Assembly (NCBI GenBank): GCA_964540655.1
Contig: CAZINR010000002.1
Coordinates: 1 to 64,000, forward strand
Length of the DNA: 64,000 nt
Source of the DNA: CAZQBY01 sp964540655
Lineage (GTDB): Archaea; Altiarchaeota; Altiarchaeia; JAFGQM01
Direction: 5' to 3'
How positions within the stretch are numbered: position 1 is the first letter of the stretch; the number at the start of each line of letters is the position of its first letter. The translations under genes were made by a program, and so were the position numbers. Below the pieces are notes generated by a model. The model saw nothing but the letters and a program-made list of their open reading frames with translations, was not told where the DNA came from and ran no database searches. Of this stretch, positions 37,071-45,198 are shown piece after piece.

Positions 37071-38448
37071 CTGATTTGTCGATGTAGATAGAAGAGAGTA
37101 TGATGTTGGAGGTGAATTTGTTTATCCTCTTCCGCAGCGACAGCTTGAGGTTCTGGTAGGAATAGTCCTTCACCTGGTTGGCCCTGTCCTCAATCTCCTT
37201 CCAGGAATGCAGCAGTTTGGGCTCCTCGGCCTTCTTCCAAGCCTCCTTCATTATCTCCTTGAACTCGTCTATTCGCTTGGAGTCGGCCTGCCTATCCCTG
37301 CTGTCGTAGGTAAAACCGTCCATGCTCAGGGCCTTGTTCCAGTACTCCTGGAGGATGTCGTAGGCCTCTTTGGAATAATCGCTCGCCAGCTGCTTCATGT
37401 CGGTCTCCATGCCGTACTCCTTCATCCAGTAGTATACCGCGTTGGCGACCTCGCGCATCATGTCCCTGACATGGCCTTCGTCTCCTGGTATGTGCTGGTA
37501 GATGCCCAGGTCCACCTGCGCTATGCGGTCCATGCCGAACTGCTTCCACAGCTGGCAGAGGACGGACGTCTCGATGTCGTAGCCGTTTGAGAAGCGTATG
37601 CTCTTCAGAGCGTCTATGGCGAAGGCGCATTCGCCGCTGACGTGGTACTTGATGTCTTCCACGCCTTCGAAAAAGCCCTTCTTAGACAATGCCCGCCATA
37701 GCGGCCTTATGCCCACCCTCTCCAGCCTGCCGCCGAACTTGAACCCTTTCCCCGTCTCGTTCTTGCGGGTGTAGACGGCCTTGGTGAAGACTATGCCGGG
37801 ATCGCAGACCCTCGATTTGCAATCGGACTCCCAGGTGTCCAGTATGGGCTTGCAAAGCGAGTTGACGTAGAACTTCCTGAACGATTTTATGTCTGAATCG
37901 ATGAAGCAGAGTATGTCGCCGTATGTGACCGGGATGGAGTACCACAGCCCGGCGCCCTTGCCCTTCTTAAGCGATTCGACTTCCTCTTCCGTCAGGAGCT
38001 CATGCTCCAGGAATATCCTGTGCAGCAATGGGTCGAGCTGACTCAAAAAGCGCACCGAGAAGTCGAACCTGCCCTCCATGCTCTTCTGCTTGCCGTCGGG
38101 CATGCCCCTCACGAACTCCACCTCCTTGGCGAAGGTCTTGCAGTGTTTCATGCACAAGGCCAGCATGAACTTGATGAACTCGGAGTCGGGCTGGCCGTTC
38201 TCGTCGCGGGAGCCGTCCACTATGACCAGCTCGTCCACGGCCCCGCGGTCTATGAGCTTGCCGATTTTGCGCATGATCATGAGCATGGTCTCGATGTACT
38301 CCCGGTTGCCGTTGTTGAAGGTGGGCAGCACAACAGAAATAGTCACGGGGTTGGTCCCGCTCTCTTGGTAGACTTTGAGCCCGAGCTTCAGAGCCTCGAT
38401 GTCCTGCTCCTTTATCTGCTCGTTGTCTTCGACCTTGGTCGATATCAT
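37030..38448 (-). CDS. glycosyl-3-phosphoglycerate synthase (GT-A, MpgS/GpgS-like)
   Basis: A 472-residue GT-A glycosyltransferase. The nucleotide-sugar-binding start is VVLPTFNNGNREYIETML (about 39-56), LVIVDGSRDENG follows, and the metal motif CFIDSDI is near 190. C-terminal helices contain HIPGDEGHVRDMM. It joins a hexose from GDP-mannose or NDP-glucose to 3-phosphoglycerate. Substrate choice (GT55 versus GT81) cannot be settled by eye. The overlapping downstream MPGP-type phosphatase supports the assignment. Confidence 0.84.
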   Translation of the reverse strand: MISTKVEDNEQIKEQDIEALKLGLKVYQESGTNPVTISVVLPTFNNGNREYIETMLMIMRKIGKLIDRGAVDELVIVDGSRDENGQPDSEFIKFMLALCMKHCKTFAKEVEFVRGMPDGKQKSMEGRFDFSVRFLSQLDPLLHRIFLEHELLTEEEVESLKKGKGAGLWYSIPVTYGDILCFIDSDIKSFRKFYVNSLCKPILDTWESDCKSRVCDPGIVFTKAVYTRKNETGKGFKFGGRLERVGIRPLWRALSKKGFFEGVEDIKYHVSGECAFAIDALKSIRFSNGYDIETSVLCQLWKQFGMDRIAQVDLGIYQHIPGDEGHVRDMMREVANAVYYWMKEYGMETDMKQLASDYSKEAYDILQEYWNKALSMDGFTYDSRDRQADSKRIDEFKEIMKEAWKKAEEPKLLHSWKEIEDRANQVKDYSYQNLKLSLRKRINKFTSNIILSSIYIDKSDDIIQKYSGVHRP

Positions 38449-38513
38449 GGCTTAAACTAGAAGGGGAAGCGTAAAAAGAATTTAGAAGGGGGCATAATGC
38501 ATCCTCCCGATCC

Positions 38514-38900
38514 TTATATTCTTTTAAGGTCCTTCATCTCGCTCTTGAACCTCCTGCTGCGCTCTTCTATCTCGCGCAGGTTGTTCTTGGACTCGGCGCC
38601 GTCGATGACCTCCATCTGCTTCTTGACCAGGCTGGTGAAGACGTCCATGATGTTTACGAATTTGTTGGCCATGATGTCGCTCCTGCGCATCAGACCCCGC
38701 GTCGTCCCGACGAAGATTATCGCCATGCCTATTATCTGGACCACCCCGTAGATGATCTCGTTGCTGTATATGGCATCCACGTCGATGTTCCTCCTCTGCA
38801 CCTGCTCCAGGTTCTGGAAGTTGAGATAGACCCCGGAGACCGTCAGCAGGAAACCCACAAGAATTATAGCCGCCACCTCTGTATTGACCGTCCTGACCAT
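38514..38900 (-). CDS. small membrane protein with two TM segments and C-terminal coiled coil
   Basis: A 128-residue protein. TM1 is VAAIILVGFLLTVSGVYL and TM2 is EIIYGVVQIIGMAIIFVG, followed by a charged helix to the C-terminus (SLVKKQMEVIDGAESKNNLR). The start at 38900 follows an A/T-rich region on the minus strand, and the longer reading to 38984 runs into the FAD gene. No family is recognised. Confidence 0.6.
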   Translation of the reverse strand: MVRTVNTEVAAIILVGFLLTVSGVYLNFQNLEQVQRRNIDVDAIYSNEIIYGVVQIIGMAIIFVGTTRGLMRRSDIMANKFVNIMDVFTSLVKKQMEVIDGAESKNNLREIEERSRRFKSEMKDLKRI

Positions 38901-38949
38901 TTTAGAAATTAGATACCCCCGTAAGTATAAGGGGGCGAAGTATAAAAGC

Positions 38950-40338
38950 TTAGCGCATGACCCTGAGTATCCCGCGCGCGGCAAGAACTCCGGTCGCCGC
39001 TGCGTTGATTATGTCTCTGGAGAGTCCGCACCCGTCTCCGGCGGCGAACAGATTCTTGACCGAAGTCTGCATGTTCTCATCCACCGCGGTCATGGTCGAG
39101 TAAAACTTTATCTCCGGGGCGTAGAGCAGCGTGGAGTCCGACACTACCCCGGGTATGACCTCGTTGAGCTTCTCCAGACCCTCTATGATGTTCATGACTA
39201 TGCGATGCGGCATGGCCATGGATATGTCGCCGGGCGTGACATCAGTCAGAGTGGGCTCCACACTGTTCTTTCTTATCCTGCCCCACGTCGATCTCCTCCC
39301 GTTGAAAAGGTCTTTCATCCTCTGCACTATGGGCTTGCCGCCCCCTATCGTCGTGGCCAGCTTTCCTATGGACTTGCCGTACTTGGTCGTGTTTTCAAGC
39401 GGCTCGGTCAGCCGTATGCGCTGCAAAAAGGCGAAATTGGTGTTCTTGGACTGCTTTCCCTGCAGAGAGTGGCCATTGACGCCTATATGGCCGTCATAGG
39501 TCTCCTTGACCACGAAGCCCTCGTGGTTGGTGCAGAACGTCCTGATGAAGTCATCATATTTGCGGGTCCTTATGTGAAACTTCGGGTCCCTGTTTATCTT
39601 GACCACCTTGTCCATGACGATCGAAGGCACCTCCACTCGCACCCCTACATCCAAAGGCCCGAATGAATACTCGACCCCATGGGCGGTAAAAACTCCATCT
39701 ATCCACTCCCCGCCTATCCTGCCGGGTGCTGCTATGACATATCTTGCCGATATCCTGCTGCCGTCCTTCAAAACCACCCCCGTGCAGGAGCCCTTGACTA
39801 TAAGGAGGTCCTTGACCTCGGTCTCCATCAGAAGATCCACGCCCAACTCTTTCAACTCTCTCTCGAAGTTGCCTATGACTGCCGGGGCGTTGTCGCTGCC
39901 AATGTGCCTCTGCTCGATGTCGATGAATTCAACTCCAACAGAGGCGGCCTTGAGCTTCAGTTCATCGGCATCCTTGCCGCTGGCCTTGTAGAGCTTCTCC
40001 GGCGCGCCGTGCTTCAGGAATATGTCATCGACATATCTGATAAGCTCCCAGGATTTCGAGTTGTCATGCGTGAAGAGGTCCAAATCCCCGCCGATGTCCG
40101 GCCTCAGGTTGAGCGTTCCGTCAGACCATGTGCCGGCTCCCCCCATGCCGCACATGATGTCGGTGCCGCGGGTGTATCCATTGTTCTTGACGATCTCGCC
40201 CTTGGTCCGCCCCTTGATGTCCTTTCCCTTGTCTATGAGCAGTATGGAGAGCTTCTTTGGCGCCTTTGCTAGCTCGTGCGCGGCGAACATGCCGGCCTGG
40301 CCGGCGCCTATTATAACGACGTCGTATTTCTTAGGCAT
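38950..40338 (-). CDS. FAD-dependent dehydrogenase (COG2509-like)
   Basis: A 462-residue flavoprotein. The N-terminal Rossmann motif is YDVVIIGAGQAGMFAAHELA, followed by MCGMGGAGTWSDGTLNLRPD, an internal VIAAPGRIGGEW, and the C-terminal FAD segment NLFAAGDGCGLSRDIINAAA. This set is typical of the uncharacterised FAD-dependent dehydrogenase family related to NAD(FAD)-utilising proteins. The physiological substrate is unknown. ATG 40338 is preferred to the upstream ATG at 40362 because it places the Rossmann strand five residues from the start. Confidence 0.82.
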   Translation of the reverse strand: MPKKYDVVIIGAGQAGMFAAHELAKAPKKLSILLIDKGKDIKGRTKGEIVKNNGYTRGTDIMCGMGGAGTWSDGTLNLRPDIGGDLDLFTHDNSKSWELIRYVDDIFLKHGAPEKLYKASGKDADELKLKAASVGVEFIDIEQRHIGSDNAPAVIGNFERELKELGVDLLMETEVKDLLIVKGSCTGVVLKDGSRISARYVIAAPGRIGGEWIDGVFTAHGVEYSFGPLDVGVRVEVPSIVMDKVVKINRDPKFHIRTRKYDDFIRTFCTNHEGFVVKETYDGHIGVNGHSLQGKQSKNTNFAFLQRIRLTEPLENTTKYGKSIGKLATTIGGGKPIVQRMKDLFNGRRSTWGRIRKNSVEPTLTDVTPGDISMAMPHRIVMNIIEGLEKLNEVIPGVVSDSTLLYAPEIKFYSTMTAVDENMQTSVKNLFAAGDGCGLSRDIINAAATGVLAARGILRVMR

Positions 40339-40413
40339 CTTGACGGATTGCAACCGGTCCACCCCGGACCGGGAAAATCGCCCTTGTAGTTAGTGGAAGG
40401 CGTCTTAAAAACC

Positions 40414-40794
40414 TTATTTTCTATGCTTCTTGGGCCAGATGCGGCCCCTCCGGTTTGAGGGCCCTGATGGTCGAACCACCCTTCTATTGAGAACAATCCT
40501 CTCAACCTCCCCATCAGCCTCCCTGAGCTTCCTCTTGGCAAGGCTTACTGCGTTCCCAAACCAGCGGTCGAATTCCTGAGGCCCTTTGATTCTCTCCCTT
40601 AGGATGAGCTCCCTCCTCAACTTCTGCCTCTCCGCTGGGTCGCTTGCGGCCCTCACCAGGTAGGCCAGGACCCTCCCTGCGCTCTCTTGGTTCTCCAGCG
40701 CCTCTATGCGCGGCTCCTCAAAGCCTATGCCCATCATCTTGGACGTGTACAGGAAGACCTCGATAGGGTCAACACCCTCCGGAAGATTATCCAT
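40414..40794 (-). CDS. hypothetical basic protein
   Basis: A 126-residue protein with an acidic N-terminus (MDNLPEGVDPIEVFL) and strongly basic C-terminus (RPSGPSNRRGRIWPKKHRK). The central helical segment is ALENQESAGRVLAYLVRAAS. It follows purP with a 2-nt gap, so it is probably in the purine operon. No family is recognised. Confidence 0.6.
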   Translation of the reverse strand: MDNLPEGVDPIEVFLYTSKMMGIGFEEPRIEALENQESAGRVLAYLVRAASDPAERQKLRRELILRERIKGPQEFDRWFGNAVSLAKRKLREADGEVERIVLNRRVVRPSGPSNRRGRIWPKKHRK

Positions 40795-40796
40795 CT

Positions 40797-41825
40797 TCAG
40801 CTCAACACCTCATCCAGCTTCCCCTTCTTCGCGGCCAGCTTCAGCTCCTGGGCGATGCGCCGCCCGGTGGTCAGCCCCGGCTGGATGAAGGCGGAATAGG
40901 CCGACTCGGGGACCGCTATGTTGGTGCCGGCCACTATGCGCGCGCTTATCTCAAAAGCATAGATGTTGAGCTCCTTGTCGATTATGCACTCCAGGCAGAA
41001 CGGCCCCCACAGACCGCCGAAGAGCTTTATGCTCTCCTCCACGGTGCGCGCGCCCATATCCAGGACCCGCGGCAGGACAGACTCTCGCAGAACCAGCTGG
41101 ACGTTGCCAGCCACCGTGAAGCCGGGCGTTATCCCGGCGTCCATAAGCTCGCTCATCGAGCCCAGCTTGAATATCTCGTCTATGTCGCTCTCCACCCTCC
41201 GGTCCATCGACAGCATCTCCAGCGTCCCCCTGCTCAGCTTGTAGCCGTCCTCCTTCAGCGGGGAGTAGAAGTAGTGGAAGTAGAAGCGCGCGCCGGGTAT
41301 GAACTCCTGGATGGTGTACTTCTGGCTCTTGTCGAGGTTGTCATCGAACTCCCTTTTGTTTTTGGCTATGAAGAAGCCGTGACCGCCCTTGGCGCCGTGG
41401 TACTTGACTATGACCGGGCCCTTGATGTCTTTCGGGTCCTTTATCTCTCGCGGCATGCGGACTCCTGCGCCCTCAAGCCATTCCCGCTCCTTCCCGCGGT
41501 CGGACTCCCAGTCCAGCACCGCTTTGTTTCCGTAAACGGGGATTTCCAGCTTCTTGAAGTTCTGCGCGCCCATGTACTCCACGAACGAGCCGTGGGGTAT
41601 GATGACCGCCCCTTTCTCCTTAAGCTTCTTGGCGACCTCGGGCTTGAGCAGGTCCTGGTAATCGTCTATGACGAAGAACTCGTCCGGTTTGGCGAGGGGG
41701 AACGCGTCGTAGAAGCGCGGGGGCTCCTTTAGGCATATGCCGATGGTCTTCAGACCCTCCTTGCGCGCGCCGTGGAATATCTGCAGCGACGAGTGCGAGC
41801 AGACCGTTGTTATCACAGGTTTCAT
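40797..41825 (-). CDS. purP: PurP: FAICAR synthetase (formate-dependent purine synthesis)
   Basis: A 342-residue ATP-grasp ligase that makes FAICAR from AICAR, formate and ATP, the archaeal alternative to PurH formyltransferase. Landmarks are TTVCSHSSLQIFHGARKEGL (6-25), the ATP-grasp lysine region GPVIVKYHGAKGGHGFFIAK (about 136-155), FYFHYFYSPL, GPFCLECIIDKELNIYAFEI and EISARIVAGTN. Length and motifs match the family well. A diverged paralogue is 570 bp upstream in the same direction. The two small genes between are conserved in spacing and may be part of the operon. Confidence 0.92.
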   Translation of the reverse strand: MKPVITTVCSHSSLQIFHGARKEGLKTIGICLKEPPRFYDAFPLAKPDEFFVIDDYQDLLKPEVAKKLKEKGAVIIPHGSFVEYMGAQNFKKLEIPVYGNKAVLDWESDRGKEREWLEGAGVRMPREIKDPKDIKGPVIVKYHGAKGGHGFFIAKNKREFDDNLDKSQKYTIQEFIPGARFYFHYFYSPLKEDGYKLSRGTLEMLSMDRRVESDIDEIFKLGSMSELMDAGITPGFTVAGNVQLVLRESVLPRVLDMGARTVEESIKLFGGLWGPFCLECIIDKELNIYAFEISARIVAGTNIAVPESAYSAFIQPGLTTGRRIAQELKLAAKKGKLDEVLS

Positions 41826-42109
41826 TTTTCGATTAAGTCGACTTCGTGCTCTCCCCCTTGCTCGTCATAGACGTGCAGTTTGCCGTCTTTCACTTCAAGC
41901 TTCGTGATGAAGACATACTGCGTGTCAGCCTCCATCTCGGGAGAATACTCCGTAGTGTAAACCTTTACGAGTTTGACTCTCTTGCCGTCTTCATCTAACA
42001 CCTCCACCATGCCCCCTACCTGGCTCTCGCCCCCTATCCAGTGCGGCGCAGTGTACTTCAGCCCGCCGTGCTCGACGGGCTCCACCTCCTTCGGCGCAGC
42101 TCGGCTCAT
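41822..42109 (-). CDS. hypothetical protein of the purP operon
   Basis: A 95-residue acidic protein rich in beta-strands (GGMVEVLDEDGKRVKLVKVY, QYVFITKLEVKDGKLHVYDE). It overlaps the purP start by 4 nt, so translation is coupled. It has no membrane segment or signal. The fold may be a small beta-barrel. Function unknown. Confidence 0.65.
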   Translation of the reverse strand: MSRAAPKEVEPVEHGGLKYTAPHWIGGESQVGGMVEVLDEDGKRVKLVKVYTTEYSPEMEADTQYVFITKLEVKDGKLHVYDEQGGEHEVDLIEK

Positions 42110-42138
42110 TTTGGTTCCTTTGCTTAAAGATACTCACA

Positions 42139-42181
42139 GCTCAACCTTCGGTTGAGCGTCGGGAAAGGTGAAACCTTTCCC
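42139..42181 (-). repeat. two adjacent hairpins in the purP operon
   Basis: GCTCAACC/GGTTGAGC (42139-42157) and GGGAAAGGT/ACCTTTCCC (42161-42181) stand side by side, with a small CGCATATGCG palindrome after them. They resemble the paired-hairpin elements in size but lack the foot-and-bulge design. They may act as an attenuator or processing site between operon genes. Confidence 0.45.
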
Positions 42182-42196
42182 TCGCATATGCGAGAC

Positions 42197-42394
42197 TTAA
42201 CCCCTCTTCGAGGATTTTTGCTCCAACTCTTCGATTTTCCTCTCGACCTTCTCTTTCTGCTCCGGCGTCAGCATCCGGTTCTCCAGCCCCAGCTCTCTAA
42301 GAGCGACCTCCCTGAGGGCGTGCTCCATTATGTCGGAGACCTCGGTCTCACTCACTTCCGGCTCTACAGTATTCGGAACATCTGAATCTTCCAT
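42197..42394 (-). CDS. small acidic hypothetical protein
   Basis: A 65-residue highly charged helical protein (MEDSDVPNTVEPEVSETEVS..., TPEQKEKVERKIEELEQKSS) with a probable coiled coil. It is separated from the upstream purP paralogue by 1 nt and may be co-translated. No family is recognised. Confidence 0.5.
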   Translation of the reverse strand: MEDSDVPNTVEPEVSETEVSDIMEHALREVALRELGLENRMLTPEQKEKVERKIEELEQKSSKRG

Positions 42395-42395
42395 C

Positions 42396-43517
42396 TTATG
42401 TCACGATCTCCTTGAGTTTGTTTTGCTTTACGGCGTTTTTGATTTCAATCGCTATCCTCCTCCCTACGCTCATCTCCTCCCTGTGCAGATAACCGGAGTA
42501 CGGAGTGAATTTGGTCCCTGGCGAGCCCTGGACCCTCAAGCTGATGTCGAACGTGACGGCCGTCTCCTTCGGCGGTCCCGGAATGAAAGTCGCCTGCAGT
42601 GCGAACGGCCCGATTATGCCGGGCGCGTATTCCTTCTTGCTGACCTCCACGAACCTCTCGCCCAGCTCGAAAACCTGCTCCAGCAGCGACTCTTTCATGG
42701 TGCAGGCGATGTGCCCCGCCTCTATGGACTTGGCCTCCACGTACTTGAGCGCTTCAATCTGCTGCGGTGCCGGCAGCCGCAGTATTCCGTCGAGGTTCGT
42801 TTGCCTTCGCGTGTCCGTCCCGAGCAGCTCCAGCCGATCCTCCAGCGGAGAATAGAAATAATTGAAGTTGACCTGCGCGCCCATTACGAACTCCTCGATT
42901 ACCGCCTCCTTCAGCGCGTCTTCCGTTATGCGCCCGGCCTCGATGAGCTCGTTGGCCTTCTCCACGAACTCTTCCGGAGACGAGCAGAGGAAGAAGGCCC
43001 GTTCGTAGCTGCGCTGCTTCTCCGCCACCTTCACCAGCGCAAGCCGGTCGATGTCCTTGGCCTTTTTGAAAACCTTGGGAAACGGTATCCCTGCCTCCTC
43101 CATCAGCCAGTACTGGTTCTTGGGCGCGGTCCTCTCCTCTGCGCGCAAGAGGTTGCGCGACCCGAACAGCGGGATCTTGAACTCGTCCTCGATTTTATCG
43201 TAACCAACATACACCTCGAAAGAGCGGTGCGGCAGGAAGATGGTCCCCCGGTCCGCGAGCTTCTTCAGCACGTCCGGCTTTGTTATCTGCTCGAACTTGT
43301 CCAATATGATAGTCTCATCCACGACTCCCACGTTCCCACGGGCCTTGAAATACTCGTCATACGTCTTCTCACGGCCCTTCTGGCAGACCACGATGGTCTT
43401 GAATCCCTCGTCCTTGGCGCCCTTGGAGATGTCGAGCGCGGAATGCGAGCCCAGGGCCCCTATGGCGATGCCTTTGTACCCCGATACCATCCCCTGGATT
43501 TCGCTCCTCTCAATCAT
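42396..43517 (-). CDS. PurP paralogue (ATP-grasp, FAICAR synthetase family)
   Basis: A 373-residue protein with the PurP layout: IGALGSHSALDISKGAKDEG (about 19-38), FLPHRSFEVYVGYDKI, FNYFYSPLEDRLELLGTD, GPFALQATFIPGPPKETAVT, and VTFDISLRVQGSPGTKFTPY. Against the bona fide PurP at 40797 it lacks the GAKGGHGFF lysine/glycine loop (reads EKQRSYERAFFLC), so activity may differ. Many archaea hold two or more PurP homologues with only one proven function. It heads the presumed operon. Confidence 0.85.
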   Translation of the reverse strand: MIERSEIQGMVSGYKGIAIGALGSHSALDISKGAKDEGFKTIVVCQKGREKTYDEYFKARGNVGVVDETIILDKFEQITKPDVLKKLADRGTIFLPHRSFEVYVGYDKIEDEFKIPLFGSRNLLRAEERTAPKNQYWLMEEAGIPFPKVFKKAKDIDRLALVKVAEKQRSYERAFFLCSSPEEFVEKANELIEAGRITEDALKEAVIEEFVMGAQVNFNYFYSPLEDRLELLGTDTRRQTNLDGILRLPAPQQIEALKYVEAKSIEAGHIACTMKESLLEQVFELGERFVEVSKKEYAPGIIGPFALQATFIPGPPKETAVTFDISLRVQGSPGTKFTPYSGYLHREEMSVGRRIAIEIKNAVKQNKLKEIVT

Positions 43518-43556
43518 CTTTTTCCCCTGATTAATTAGAAGCCGAGAGCTATAAAA

Positions 43557-43994
43557 CTACTCCACGGTTATGAAGATCTCCTTGTCGGCCTTGCCGTCCG
43601 CGTTTATGTCGAACTCGGTCTTGAACCGGCCCCTCTCATTCTGGGCTGACACCTTGAAATCCCTCTTTACTGTGTCGCCGGGTGCCATGGCCTCGATGCT
43701 CTGGACTGTGGAAGACAGATTGTCCAGATTGGGGGAGAGCCTCATAGTCACGGCCGCGTCAGATATCGTCTCCCGGAGGTTGGTCACCTCTGTGGTTATG
43801 GTCGTGGCGTCGAACCTCCCTACGGTGGTCCTGGATGCGGAGAAGCAGACCTTGATACCGCCCTTCTCGACGCAGTCTCCGTACAGGACCACGGTTATTA
43901 TCGAGACCAGGTATACCAGCGCGAAGACCACCAGTATCAGAACCAGCAGCCCGACTATGTTCTTCCACTTGATTCTTCTAAACGTATCTAACAT
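43557..43994 (-). CDS. membrane-anchored surface protein with Ig-like domain
   Basis: A 145-residue protein. One N-terminal TM anchor (IVGLLVLILVVFALVYLVSI) is followed by an extracellular beta-sandwich of about 95 residues with CVEKGGIKVCFSASRTTVG and repeated ITTEVTNLRETISDAAVTMR, typical of CARDB/Ig-like adhesion domains. It overlaps the next upstream gene by 17 nt. The two may form one surface complex. Confidence 0.7.
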   Translation of the reverse strand: MLDTFRRIKWKNIVGLLVLILVVFALVYLVSIITVVLYGDCVEKGGIKVCFSASRTTVGRFDATTITTEVTNLRETISDAAVTMRLSPNLDNLSSTVQSIEAMAPGDTVKRDFKVSAQNERGRFKTEFDINADGKADKEIFITVE

Positions 43995-44835
43995 CTTGTT
44001 CCTCCGTCCCTATCCTGACCATGAGTCTGTCCCTTCCCGCGGACCGCAGTCTGTCGTCCTCGTTGCTGACCTCCGCCTCTATGACGTATTCTCCCTCTTC
44101 TGCGTCTCCGCCGACCGTCATCGGGAAATAGACCTCCCTCGAGCCGCCGGTTTCCAACTCGGGTATGATTTTGACATCGACCTCGCCCTCTCTGAATGAT
44201 ATGCCGCTGCCCTCGGGCGCTCTGACCAGGACCCTCACCGACTCCAGACTCTCGTCGTGCGTATTGGTCATCTCGACCCTGAGCCCGGCCGAGCTGCCCG
44301 GATACGTCCCCTCGACAGGCACGGCCGTCACCGTTATTGGGATGGAGACTTCTTCGATAGCCGGGCCATCCTGCTCCGCCTCGCCGAATTCGACGCCCAG
44401 CAGGGCGGATGCGGCCATTATTATGACCACGATTATGACAAAGATGAGCACCACCGATTTGGCCGCCACGTTGGCGAGCATGAGCTTCTCGGATTTCCGC
44501 ACATCATCGCTCTCTTCTTCAAGCCTCTTCTTGTCTTCCATCTCATGCTTCTTTATCGTGCGCATAAGCGGCTTCTCCTTTATGTCCATCATGCGGTCCT
44601 GCACCTCCCGCAGCTTCTCCTCGTACTCGAATATCTTGTCCTGAGCCTCCTTCTCGTCTATCTTCTTGTGGTAGAACGATAGCTTTACATGCTCTATGGA
44701 TTTCATCAGCCGCAGCCGCTCTGCCTGCAGCTTGCTGAGCACCTTCTGGAGCCGGTGCCTGCGGTGGTCGGTGGTCAGCATCAGGAATAGGATGAAAAGG
44801 GCTATGATTATGAGCACTATGGTCACCGGATCCAT
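43978..44835 (-). CDS. membrane protein: coiled coil, two TM, extracellular Ig-like domain
   Basis: A 285-residue protein. TM1 (VTIVLIIIALFILFLMLTTD) starts at residue 3, then a cytoplasmic coiled coil of about 90 residues (LSKLQAERLRLMKSIEHVKL...), TM2 (VVLIFVIIVVIIMAASALLG), and a C-terminal beta-sandwich. The order N-terminal TM / coiled coil / TM / outside domain recurs in the unrelated protein at 52332-53891, suggesting a shared cell-envelope scaffold. No family is recognised. Confidence 0.65.
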   Translation of the reverse strand: MDPVTIVLIIIALFILFLMLTTDHRRHRLQKVLSKLQAERLRLMKSIEHVKLSFYHKKIDEKEAQDKIFEYEEKLREVQDRMMDIKEKPLMRTIKKHEMEDKKRLEEESDDVRKSEKLMLANVAAKSVVLIFVIIVVIIMAASALLGVEFGEAEQDGPAIEEVSIPITVTAVPVEGTYPGSSAGLRVEMTNTHDESLESVRVLVRAPEGSGISFREGEVDVKIIPELETGGSREVYFPMTVGGDAEEGEYVIEAEVSNEDDRLRSAGRDRLMVRIGTEEQDVRYV

Positions 44836-44860
44836 CGAGGAAACTTAAGGGTGGAAATTA

Positions 44861-45088
44861 TTAAAATACCTGTGAGCACATCAGGGCTATGGCAAGGGTG
44901 ACCACGCCTGCTGTTACTACCAGGGGCTCTCGTATCACCAGCCCGCCCATTATCATGACGCCGCCGCCTATGAGCAAGATGGCGGGCATGGCCATCTGGT
45001 AGTCCTGGGCATAGAAGGTTATCGCCAGCAGCAACAGAAATACGGCGACCAGCATCTCATAAGCGTATCCCGTTCCCTTCTCCTTCAT
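44861..45088 (-). CDS. small three-TM membrane protein
   Basis: A 75-residue hydrophobic protein with three helices (EMLVAVFLLLLAITFYAQDY, MPAILLIGGGVMIMGGLVI, VVTAGVVTLAIALMCSQVF). It is located just after the aminotransferase, with its own A/T-rich promoter region (TTTTTATTC, about 45110-45118 on the minus strand). Unknown function. Confidence 0.6.
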   Translation of the reverse strand: MKEKGTGYAYEMLVAVFLLLLAITFYAQDYQMAMPAILLIGGGVMIMGGLVIREPLVVTAGVVTLAIALMCSQVF

Positions 45089-45117
45089 GTCAGTTTTAAC
45101 GGGTTGAAGAATAAAAA

Positions 45118-45152
45118 GGTCAAGTCTTCGCCACTATTTGGCCGGCTTGACC
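45118..45152 (-). terminator. stem-loop between aminotransferase and the small membrane protein
   Basis: GGTCAAG (45118-45124) and CTTGACC (45146-45152) form a perfect 7-bp stem with an inner GCC/GGC pairing. It lies about 47 nt after the aminotransferase stop and may end that transcript. A T tract follows on the minus strand near 45110-45117. Confidence 0.45.
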
Positions 45153-45198
45153 AGACCATAACTAATCCCGGGCAATCGGGTACCTTAGCGGTAAAAAA

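Noticed and set aside
45160..45190. Possible tRNA fragment (CCCGGGCAATCGGG)
   Set aside because: No cloverleaf can be formed. It is only a short palindrome near the aminotransferase stop.
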